From: Dinochytrium kinnereticum
Lineage: Eukaryota > Chytridiomycota > Chytridiomycetes > Chytridiales > Chytridiaceae
NCBI GenBank assembly: GCA_027604005.1
Contig: JADGJT010000354.1
Location: 1-23,474 of the forward strand
Length of the DNA: 23,474 bases
Reading direction: 5' to 3'
A program made the translations under genes and the position numbers. Shown here piece by piece: positions 8,916 to 18,800 of the stretch. Numbering within the stretch: the stretch's first letter is position 1; each line of letters starts with the position of its first letter. The notes beneath the pieces are model-generated. The model saw nothing but the letters and a program-made list of their open reading frames with translations. It did no database searches and was not told where the DNA came from.

Positions 8916-11188
8916 TTATCTTTTTGTTGTGTTTATTATTGTTTGCTTCTCCCCTGTTTTTTGGCTGGTTTTATTCTTTTTCTTTTTTTTATTTGACTGT
9001 GCATTTAAGTTATGATTCGCGGTTTTGTTCCATCTTTATCTCCTGATGCATGTATTTTTTTTTATGCCCTACCTTGCATTCCCTTACCCTCATCATAATG
9101 TAATCATCTTATTCCCAATGTTCTTGCAATTGGCTGTTATCGCATATGTACTTACTGATACTGAACAATACCTGTTACCGAAAAAAGATCTTGCAGATTT
9201 ATTTTTGAACGTTACGCGCTATCGGCTGTCCTAGCCTTTACGCCTCACTGCATTACTCAGTACGAGAACTTGCGGGCCTTCCTCCTAAGTGCATGGAGCT
9301 CCCACTGCAAAGGTTTTCATGAGAGCAAGGCTTATGTACGTATCAGCTTCATAGCCCTCCCAAAATTTGCTACCTCTTGTTGTTCATCAATCCATTGACG
9401 TTGGGCCCTGATGAGAGACGAACGAAAGTCTACTCAACAAAGAACAAAAAAGTAGGGCATGGGTGGATACCAAAAGAATATCTGGAAAAGAAGGTCCCAA
9501 AAGGTGATGCTTCCCTCATATCAAAAACGTGAAACTACGTGACGTAGGAGGAAAGGTGTGCGGTTTGTAATGGCCTACCTAAGGAGGTGGTGGTCGGGGT
9601 GTTGAACGAAAATGTTATGGCATATGTGTCGTATCGTTATAAGACGAAACTGTGGCCGAGGTGGCTTCAGATTTTGGGGGGACGTGGGCTGCAGCCCCAG
9701 TTATGACCACTTACGCGTCGCTGTGTCATCTGGACAGAAGAAGGGTACGCCAAACAGTATAACTGGGTCCTTCTACATATTTTAATAGTAAAGACATATT
9801 GTAAGAGTTCGTTTTTCCCAACAAATCACGTGTTGGTGAATGGGCTTGCCTCCTCCCCCTTGGGATTCTGGACTTGAAGGGACATACATGTACGCGCTCT
9901 CTTCGTGGCCGACGGAAAAAAGACGGCCGACGGCAAGGCCGATGTGATTAGCTGTGACGGATGACCGAAGAAGAAGAAGGGCTTGCTCCCCAGTCAGCAT
10001 TTGATTGACACGTTGGATCGGAAGACATGCCTGCGTCCCTGGCGTAAGGTGGGTGCGATGAGGGCGGGTGGAGGTTGGTTACAAGTGGATCGAGTCAGTC
10101 CATCAGGTCCATGTCTGTAACAACAGCTCAGCACAATATTTTAGTGATTGAGGTTTTATTTTTCCTTGATGCCCTGAAGAAGCCCTAGCGGGAGAATAAT
10201 ATCATCATTGCTGCTTTAACATGGCATTCATTATTTATGAATTATTACTTTTGCTATTCCCCGTGTTTTTTACATTTTTTTATTCATTCATTGCACGATT
10301 TTTCTCCTGGGAATATTCCGATGTCACGGGATGTTGGGCTTTCCCAAGATATTTGATGAACCACGCCGTGTGTCTGTTGCACACTTAAACCTTATGAATC
10401 CTCCTCCTCACATGCCATCCATGGCTGTGATACAGCATCACAAGGTCCCTTCTTCAAAGATGTTACTGAAATGCTGGTGAATATTCACTGCACGCTGCAG
10501 CCTCCGCCAATCACAAGCATCACATCTTTCCCAACACCGCCTGCATATCTTTGAAAATGCCTGTGTCACGGCATTAAAGTTTCCGCGTCCAAGCACCAAG
10601 AAGAGGAAAAGGCGAAAAGCAAAAAAACGCAAATGTTTGGTTCATTACCGAGTTGGTGGTCGGCAAAAACCTGCCATGTGCTGGATCCGGCAGGTTGCAC
10701 TGAACCATCATTCCACATCACCATCGGACCGGCGCACAAGGCTCGTCTTTGGCTGTCTGCCCGCTTTCAGGGACGGGGAGCAGCCTTGGTTGGTTGGGGG
10801 GAAAAGGTCATCTGCAAGCAAACCCTTTGTGGGAGTGGTGGTCGGACGAATGGAGAAAGTCTTCCAGCCAGCAGCAACAGCAGAGGCGTGACGCGATTCC
10901 ACCAACATGGCTCACAAAGACATCTTTCTCCTCCTCCTCCTCCTGTCCCTTCTCTGTCTAATTTCTCTTTTCCTTTTCCGTGGCATGCGACAAAGGTTAC
11001 ATGTATTCTTTTATTGCCAGATCCATTTATGAATTTGTGTTCTGCTGAAGACGCAGTCAGCCAGTGATTGTAGGTCACTTGAGCGAACGCCGTCCGTGAC
11101 GCTGCTGCTGCTGCTTGTCCGAGTTGTTTGAATGGGACAAGGGCTTGCTCTCATCCTCGTTAGGCCAAATGGCAAGCGCAGAAACGCC
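8916..11188. other. 2.3 kb intergenic region upstream of the second GH31 gene; no gene recognised
   Basis: No supportable gene was found on either strand; the short open frames (for example 10633-11067 on +) have no recognisable motif. Contents include the T-rich 3' flank of the first GH31 gene, A/T-rich stretches near 10190-10300, an inverted repeat with a bZIP-like core at 9535-9547, a CTC repeat near 10925-10942 and a GCT repeat at 11101-11115. It probably includes the regulatory region of the second GH31 gene. Confidence 0.55.
9535..9547. promoter_or_regulatory. Inverted repeat with CRE/ATF-like core
   Basis: CTACGT and ACGTAG are perfect inverted arms around a single G, containing TGACGTA, the core recognised by CREB/ATF-type bZIP factors. 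It lies 1.8 kb before the second GH31 gene, so any link to that gene is speculative. Confidence 0.3.
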
Positions 11189-11195
11189 TATAAAA
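11189..11195 (+). promoter_or_regulatory. TATA box of the second GH31 gene
   Basis: TATAAAA lies 170 bases before the ATG at 11359 and is followed by a C/T-rich leader. Short inverted arms CGCCT and AGGCG flank it, so the element sits in a small dyad. The context (TATAAAA then A-G-G) matches the glucoamylase promoter. Confidence 0.65.
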
Positions 11196-11358
11196 AGGCG
11201 CCTCACCCATTCCCCCCTTCCTCTTCATCAGCACATCCTTTCCCCTCCCTCATCCAAGCCCTCATAGCCTCTCCGTCGGCCTTCTGATCCATCGGGCATC
11301 CTGCACATAGTCCTCGCATCCTCTGACAACTCGCATCCCTTGCAGCTCACCAAAAAAA

Positions 11359-14300
11359 ATGGTCCGCGTCTTCACCCCTATTGGGGCAATGATCCTTATC
11401 GTCGCCGGTCTCCTCGGCGTCGATGCCCGCCCTTCTCTCGGACGCCGTCAGTCGGCCGTCACGTTTTCGCCCCATCCCTTCGTCCCCCCTCCCGGATCGC
11501 CCCCCATCAGGATGAAGTCATACTCCTACAATCCTTCAGACAAGACCTTCTCTGGTGAAGTTTGGGTACGTTCATTCGTCTCTTCTGCTCTCTTCCCGTC
11601 GTTGATCACGTCCTGCCCTGCCTTCCCTTTGCTTCACCCCCTGTTCTTTCCCCTTTCATTGTTTGCATTTTCTTTTGCATTTCCACATTCGCGTGCAGCT
11701 CTCCATCAGTGGCAAAGGCTAAGTCTTCTGCCCATCATTCCTTTTACACCAACAGGTCCAGAACCTTGCCTTCAACAAGATCGTGTCCGTGTTTTGGTGA
11801 GTCTCAGTTTCCTGTGTCGAATGAATCTGACAATTCCCGATCAGGTCCACCCCAACCATCCAGTGGGCTGGGACCAACGGCCTCAATGCCTCTTACGTCT
11901 CCACTGATGACAACGGCTACGAAGTCTGGAGGTTCAGCGGCGCTCCCAACACCATCGGGGTCGGCAGCCAGTTCTACCTTCGCTACCAGGTTGCTGGTCA
12001 GACCTTCTGGGACAGCAACGGCGGGCCTGCGTGAGTTTTCTTAACTGCTTGCATTCATTCGCTCAGAACCTCGTTTTCATCTGTGCTGACGCCTCCGCTC
12101 AATCTATTACCGTAGTTTCAACTACGCCCTCGAGGATCCTTCGCTCACCATCGAGGCCCCTAAGGCTGGAGCCATGAACAGCTGTGTCGGCAACGGTATC
12201 CAGCGCAAGCTTTACACTTCTGGTGCTAGGTACCTCGTCGTTGAGGCCCTCTCTGACAACGTCGTTCACTTCGAGGTCTCCGAGAAGCGTCGTCCTAACC
12301 CAAACCTGAAGATCTTCAACACCGCCATGGTCGACGAGGAGAACCTTGCTAAGCGTTTCTGCGGTCCCACTGCCTTCACCGACGGTGGCAACGTTCTCGA
12401 GACCCCCACCGTCAGGGTTACCATTGACGCTGCCACTCTCTCCGTCACAGTCTTTGACAAGGTCAAGAACACTGTTCTCACCACCTACTCCTACTCCAAC
12501 CTCGCGGCTGGTGAGGTCAACAACTTCTCCAACCCCACCAACATGGTTCTTCAGTGGACTCGCGAGCAGACAGAGAACGTTTACGGTATCGCTGCCTCTC
12601 CCAAGTACGGTAACAATGCCCCTCTTACCTCTGAAGGTGACTGGAACGGCAAAGCTATTTCGCCCCCAAACCCGTTCCAGGGCGGTACCGAAGGGTACGG
12701 AAACACCATGGTCGGTGTTCAGGAGGGTGCCATGGTTTACGCTCAGCTTCCTGTCGTCTACAACCTTGGATCCAACGGCTACCAGCACGCTTTCTTCCTT
12801 GACGACCAGCACCGTCTCGACTGGGACCTTACCACGGCTAACCAGAAGGTCACCTCGCGTGGTACTCGGGCTCTTCGATGGTTCGCCATTGCTGGATCTA
12901 GCTTGAACGACCTCCGTAAGACCTACTTGAAGATCACTGGGCCTATGTCTGTACCTCCCAAGTCCGCTTTCGGTCTTCAGGTCTCCAAGTATGGGTACAA
13001 GAGCTGGGGAGAGGCTAACTTCGAAATTGATGGCATTGTTTCTCGCGGTTTCCCCTTGGACGCTGTCATCTTTGATCTTTACTGGTTCGGAGGACGAGGT
13101 GGAGGCTTCGGAAGGCTCGCATGGGACGGTGCCCGCTTCCCCGATCCCACCGGCAACCTTAAGACCATCCGTAGCAAGGGTCCTGGATCAATCCTCATCG
13201 AGGAGCCCTACGTGGACTTCGCTACCCCCACCTACAACTTCCTCAAGAACAACGGTGGTCTTGCTCGTCTTCCTAACGGTGCCCCCGCAGACCTTCTCAG
13301 GCAGTGGTGGGGATCTGGTTCGTACGTCGACCACACCTCCGAGGGTGGTATCACTTGGGCCACTTGCAAGCGTTGCAAGCTTATCGCTGGCTGCAAGGTT
13401 CCCGCTTCGTGCCCTGCAAACCTCGAGTCGACTGCCGCCTCCAACTACATCTACGGTCACTGGCAGGATCTTGGCGAGCCTGAAATCTTCGTTCCCAACG
13501 CTCTCTACGCTGGTATTACGGAGGATGATGGATTCGTCCTCAACAACCACCGATCTGTGGCCAACATTTACCAGTTCCTCAAGACCAAGCGCACCTGGGA
13601 GCAGTACAAGAACCAGACCCTTTTCCGTCGCCCGGTCTCCTTGACTCGTACTGTTGCCCCTGGTATTCAGAGGTACGGTGCTTTGACCTGGTCTGGTGAT
13701 ATTCCCGCCTTCGCCCCTGCTGTCGCCACCTCTTTCGGTGTCAAGAAGGACTACATTATGGCTGGTATCGAGATGCACTCGAGTGACATTGGTGGTTTCC
13801 ACAGGAAGGGTTGCAACAACGGGTGTGACATCAACAGGTTGTACACTGTTTGGTATGCTAACTCTGCCTGGTTCGGTGAGTAGTGCTATTTTCGTCTTCG
13901 GCTTTTTTCCTATCCCAAATAAGCTATTCTAATACATGTTATTTCAATCAGATCTCCCCATCCGCGCTCACGTCAACGCCGATGATGAATACGCCCGTTC
14001 CTTCACTGCCTCCCCCGCTGCCATCGGTGACGTGGCCTCCAACCTGTTCAACACTCAGATCCGTTATTTCCTGATGCCCCTTTACTACTCGCTCGCTCAC
14101 CAGGCCAACCGTGACGGAGAGACCCTGATCACCCCCATCTTCCTCCGATACCCGAACGACAAGCTCATCCGCAGCTCTGGAAACCAGTTTATGATCGGGC
14201 CCATCATGGTTGCTTACACTGTTGACACCAACACTGCTGGTCGTGGCGTCTACCTCCCTGCTGGAACTGAGTGGTACAACTTCCACACTCACGACCGTGT

Positions 14301-14862
14301 TGTTGGAACTGGCGCTTACTCCGCTGACATCTCCTACACCCCCTTCGGCGGAAGCACCTTCACCCTCCCCGCTCTCGTTCAGGCCGGTTCCATCTTCCCC
14401 ACGGCCTACGTTGATGACAAGACGAAGAACTCCAACTTCCAGGAGCGTAGGGACAACACCCTCGTTAACCCTCTCCAGGTCCGTGTCTACCCTGGCGCAA
14501 AGTCGACCTTCACTGCCACCGAGGATGACGGAGAGAGTCAGAGCACTGCTTACTCCACCACCGACCTTACTCAGGAGTTGAGTGGAAACACCGCTACCGT
14601 CACTATTGCCGCTGCCAAGGGCTACTACCCTGGTCAGATGACTCGCAGGCAGCTCATTGTGGAGGTTGTCATTCCCGCTGCCTTCAGGGGTGTTGCTTCC
14701 GTCACCGTGGACGGAAAGGCTCTTGCGTTGAACACTCTTTCTACCACTCTGAACGCTGTTGAGGGTTACAAAACCTATGGCAACAACAACAGGGTCTTGG
14801 CTATCTATGGATCGGTTGCATCCGTGTTTGCTCCCAGGACTGTGGTTGTTACTTTCAACTAA
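11359..14862 (+). CDS. Secreted GH31 alpha-glucosidase/alpha-glucosyltransferase with CBM21-like module
   Basis: Paralogue of the GH31 enzyme at 5166-8915, predicted to act on starch-derived alpha-glucans outside the cell. Exons are 11359-11565, 11756-11796, 11845-12030, 12116-13875 and 13952-14862, giving 1034 residues. The ATG follows a run of eight A and precedes G, a strong start context. Residues 1-23 form a cleavable signal peptide, and an RR site at 29-30 suggests Kex2 trimming. The CBM21-like module lies at about 50-150 (W90 matches the binding-site Trp), then a mutarotase-like beta domain, the GH31 barrel (about 425-815) and DUF5110-like C-terminal domains (about 905-975). D596 in HWQDLGEPE fits the nucleophile and D673 in TWSGD the acid/base. 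Cysteines 562, 565, 571 and 577, just before the nucleophile, and 711 and 715 are shared with the paralogue. Strong codon bias and a TATA promoter suggest high expression. Hydrolase versus 4-alpha-glucosyltransferase activity cannot be settled from sequence; the motifs lean to the latter. Confidence 0.94.
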
Positions 14863-15147
14863 GTGGTTGCAGTTAGGATCCCCCTTCACTCTTTCAAAAT
14901 GTTGAATACTTGCCTTTTCCTTTCCCAATTCTTTGTGTCCTGTAAAAAAATGCCCTGAGTTTTCTTTTTGTACCTCTTGATATATCTTTCCCCCCTTGCT
15001 TCCTCTTTTGCCTTTTTTCTTTGTAAAGACCTTGAAACCTCATGCCTCTCCCTGACCTTTGCTCCCTTATTATACATACTCGGTTTTCGTTTGGGATGCC
15101 GGGGTGGCAAGGTCTTAATCTGTTGCCTGTTCATTCCTTTTTCTCTC

Positions 15148-15180
15148 GGCTTATGAAACTTCGGTTTCATAGCCTTTTTT
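15148..15180 (+). terminator. UUCG-tetraloop hairpin followed by six T (terminator-like)
   Basis: Left arm GGCTTATGAAAC, loop TTCG and right arm GTTTCATAGCC pair over 11 bp with one bulged T, and TTTTTT follows directly. C(UUCG)G is an exceptionally stable RNA tetraloop. It lies about 290 bases after the GH31 stop, in the expected 3' UTR or just past it, and about 40 bases before an AATAAA. A bacterial-style terminator is not expected in a fungal nucleus, so it may be a 3' UTR stability or processing element. Confidence 0.5.
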
Positions 15181-15220
15181 CTCCTTTTTACTGAAAATAG
15201 CCTTTGAGTGACTGATCAAT

Positions 15221-15226
15221 AATAAA
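15221..15226 (+). promoter_or_regulatory. Possible polyadenylation signal
   Basis: AATAAA about 360 bases after the GH31 stop codon. Fungal poly(A) signals are degenerate, so this is only a candidate. Confidence 0.3.
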
Positions 15227-15367
15227 TACTCCTACTCTTTTAAATATCATGGTGACTTGCAATTCTCTCAAGCGGATAGCAAATTTAAAAACCAACCGAT
15301 ATTATCCGTGTCTCATGAGTATTCTTCAATACGAGTAATAGTCCTGAATAATATTTCCTGCTGTCTA

Positions 15368-15650
15368 CGTCGCCAAGAAGCGGTCAATAAAAGGATACCA
15401 AGTGCGATATGTTCTCCAACAAAAGACAGAGAGGCCGAAGTTCCTGCAGGTGATATTGAAGTCGCCAAGTATCTTGGGCCCCTGGGCATGGGCACCACAA
15501 ATGGGATCATGAAGGTGTCGTAGAAACTCCATTTTTAGATAATTTTGGCTAAACGCATGTCGCTTACCGTTGGGACACACCGTATCACTTCGAGAAGGAG
15601 TGTCGAGAGTTACTAACGTGCTGTGACCGTTTGTCGGGCGTCGCTGTTCA
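15368..15650 (-). pseudogene. Possible relic of a non-LTR retrotransposon endonuclease (EEP domain)
   Basis: A stop-free frame of about 95 codons on the - strand contains a CPNG motif, an F-L-x-x-L segment and then ILGDFN, with 41 residues from CPNG through GDFN. Order and spacing fit the YAPN ... LGDFN section of the endonuclease/exonuclease/phosphatase domain of LINE-type elements. The GDFN codons lie at about 15455-15466. There is no reverse transcriptase nearby, the frame is closed on both sides and no DR motif follows GDFN, so if real it is a decayed fragment. A chance match cannot be excluded. Confidence 0.25.
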
Positions 15651-15884
15651 ATACGTCAGGGCGTTGGCGCGCTTTTATTGGCGTCCTTATCATGACGTTA
15701 CTGGCCGTAAGAAAGCGTTTTGCTGAGTCGGGTATGGGGTCTGGCGCACAATTTCGCCTCATCGAGTGAGGCGTCTAGCATGCATCGTGCGTGGTGGTTG
15801 TTTTTACTGGGTTGCTGATGGAGCATTGGGTGGTTCCCTATTTTGCTGCAATTTTTGACTTTCGGACAGTGAATTTTTGTTTTG

Positions 15885-18800
15885 ATGGCTCGGAGAAGAA
15901 AGGGTAAGGGACGACGGAAGCGGCAAGACCCTCTGGCAGCCCTACTAGCCACACTTCCATCCGCATCTCAGCAGCCGTCCTCCTCTTGGGCCCCTCAAAA
16001 TTCACCCACAGATTTAACCGTTGACGGAAATAGCCGAAGCTCTAAGCGCCTTGCATCGGTTGGGACTTGCGTTGCAGAGACCACTCACACAGCGTCGGAG
16101 ATAAAGGACGATGACGATAATCGAAGAATGAAAAGATTTCATTCATTGGTGAAGTTTGGAGAGGTCTCATTGCCAGTGGGGAGTGGATCTTCTGTTCAGC
16201 CTTGTCGCTCCTCCTCGACAGTGAAGGATGCTGGGGTTCCAGAACCTTTTCGGGTACCATTCCGAGCTTCGTTTCCCATTGATGTTCAGGGAGGGATTTC
16301 GACCAATACGAGCTCACAGAAAGAGGGCCAACCACGGACCGCCATGGCAGTTCATACGGCTATTGAGTTTCCGTCGAAGACCTCAGTTCAGAATGAGATT
16401 CCAACAAAGGCGAGTTCAGAGAAAGATAATATGCCACAGACGAACGGTGGTCTGAGTTTTGGTACCGCCACGACAGGTCAATCGCCTACCCACTTAACGT
16501 CACCGACTTCACCGTTCGTTGTTCCTGAGACCTTGACGGCGTTTAAATCGTTTGGTGCAGTCCAAGCGGTGTTGCCAGCTAGTAGGCCATATGCACTAGA
16601 TCAGGTAGAGGTACTCAATACACAGCCAAACAAACGTTTGATACTGAGAGATGGTGAGAAGACGAGGAAGGCCGCTAATGGCTACCAATGGCGCCTTCCA
16701 CCACCCGATAGTCAGACAGAAGCGGACGTTGCACCTTTGAAACCAGGTGGAGGGTTTCCGCTCTTTGGTTATCATAGGGTTCCTGCTCCGCCGAGTTTCC
16801 ACTTTCGACCGCCGGTTTTGCCAGCTGCTCAGGCCTCTGCGATGACTGGAATACTGGACTCGAAGCCTATCGTACCCTCACTGCCCAGAGGTGTTGAGAA
16901 GACTGGTGAGGCTGGGGTCGATTTTTTCGCGTATTCGAAAAAGTGGTCTCCTGGACCACCTCAATTGGCGACAGAAAGTACGGCTTCAAAAGGAGTTGGG
17001 GCAATTCCGATAGTGGTTGCTTCCACAACTCAGGCCCCTGCTGCGGTTCGACCTACTTTCCAATTTGATAAACAGGCTTCTTCACAGTCGACTGGCTTCC
17101 AGCCACCCGTAATGCCTGGCGTCTCTGGTCCGTATCCGCGAGACTCCATACCTCCATTCAGCTTCCAAAGTATCGGAACGGCTGCACCAGTCGAGCCAGG
17201 AAGTAAAGTTGTATGTCTGACTTCAGGGACTGGTGCTTCTCGGATGCCTCAAGTGGAAGCTCCCCAAAAAGGTGAATCGACAGCTGTCTGTCCACCATAT
17301 TCTCTGTTTCAATCACAGACTTCTCTGCCTATTGGACTACAGACCTCTGTGTTGAAGTCTTCGCAGAACACCCAAGGGACATCTGTGGCTCAGCCTGGCT
17401 CTCTAATTTCGCCGCAGCCTTCGTTACCTAATGGTCCTCCATCTTCAGATGTAATTACCAAAACATCAGACCCACAATCAACCACGCCTTCACTGTCGAA
17501 TACTGGCCAACCCTTCTTTACTCTTCAATATCCTTTAAATACCGCTCGGACTCTAGATGATACGTCTGCAATGCAGAACTCTGGGGTTCTGAAAGATTAT
17601 GAGAAATCGATAAGGGCAAAGCTGGGCGGAATATTGGATGTGACTTCTTTGGCAACTGGCGTTTCTCCGGTTGCTACTAATTTAGCGGATCCGTTCCCGG
17701 CTACGGCGCTACTTTCCGCTTGCTCTCCTAATGGCTCCTTTGCGGCGGCGACCTCTGTAACCTCACAGTTAGGAGGGAAATCATCGGAATTTACTTTCTC
17801 AAAAGCAAGCGGGAAACCTATAGCAATCGCTTTTCCAAATGGGGTAGCAGCCGTCGCTGCTCAGCTGGCCCTTCAGCTCTCATCCCAAAACTCGGTAAAC
17901 TCAGACATTACGGACGTTATTTCCGCTGTGACCACTGCTTCAGCAACACTGCCAGCTGCAGTCCGTTCTCGTCCTAAAACAGGAAATCCGCATGATTCCT
18001 GTTCCACTTTATGTTTGAAAGTCTCCAGTACGATGGATGAAGTTAAGGCGGCCCTCCGCCGTCCAGACACTCCCTTCGCATTGCCAACCCACGCCCCAAG
18101 ATATTCCCCTACTATGTTCGGTCCCGAATGGAGACAGTCTCTCAATGATCTTTCAGATGCGAACAGACTTATAGATGAGTCTGATTCTCCCGTAGAGTTT
18201 CCTGAAGACCTTTTGGCCGGTTCTGTTTTAAAGCCCGACAATGACACCACTGATAAAGGTGATATGGGGAAACCTTCTATTCAGACTGTAAAAGAGATAT
18301 TATCTTGCGAGTATGACGAATCGATAATTACATTGATTCTTCAATACTATCAGGAGGTAGCCTCGTCCTCGGAGGTCTGTCGCTCATTGCCTAATCTTCA
18401 GAAAGATACTTTAGCTCTAGACGTAGGTGTCGCTTCGCCAGTCGGGGAGGTATTCTCGTGCACCATCACGGTTGAGGATGATGGGGGTGATGAAAGAGTT
18501 AACCAGGGTGCCTTCATTGATATTGACGCTACAGAACCTCTCCTCGCAGGCATCCCTAATCCATCTGCCATCTTTTCCTTCACTCAATTTAAGTCTCTAA
18601 ATGAATTGGAAAAGGTTGAGCTGATTGGTTGTATTCTGATGCGTATTCGAGGGTCTTTAGCTTGGTTTGGTAGATCTTTTGCAGGAAGCTTGCCTAGCTA
18701 TTTCCAAAAGGTGGATATTGCAACTCTCCTTGCAGACTTTGTCCCTTTTTCGAATCGAACGAAGTATGAAGGCAGTGACAGGTCGAAGTATTGCTCTCAT

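Larger units (their letters stand above)
14863..15884. other. Intergenic region between the second GH31 gene and the low-complexity protein gene
   Basis: No intact gene is seen. From left to right it contains the T-rich 3' flank of the GH31 gene, a UUCG hairpin followed by T6 (15148-15180), an AATAAA at 15221-15226, a possible - strand retrotransposon endonuclease relic (15368-15650) and about 200 bases of unremarkable 5' flank. No TATA box is evident for the downstream gene. Confidence 0.55.

Noticed and set aside
9686..9697. 12-base palindrome GGGCTGCAGCCC
   Set aside because: Several palindromes of this size are expected by chance; it has no loop and no clear position relative to a gene.
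758..9992. Identical 13-mer GGCTTGCTCCCCA at 758-770 and 9980-9992, upstream of the glucoamylase and second GH31 genes
   Set aside because: Several repeated 13-mers are expected by chance in 23 kb, and the distances to the two start codons differ (about 0.9 and 1.4 kb).
10633..11067. 144-codon + strand frame upstream of the second GH31 gene
   Set aside because: No recognisable domain, low-complexity tracts, and the other two frames are also partly open here; more likely promoter DNA.
12099..12812. Open frame on the - strand inside the second GH31 gene (237 codons)
   Set aside because: Antisense shadow of a codon-biased exon, as for the glucoamylase.
13948..14928. Open frame on the - strand over the last exon of the second GH31 gene (326 codons)
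   Set aside because: Antisense shadow. The + strand encodes a clear GH31 C-terminal region that aligns with the paralogue.
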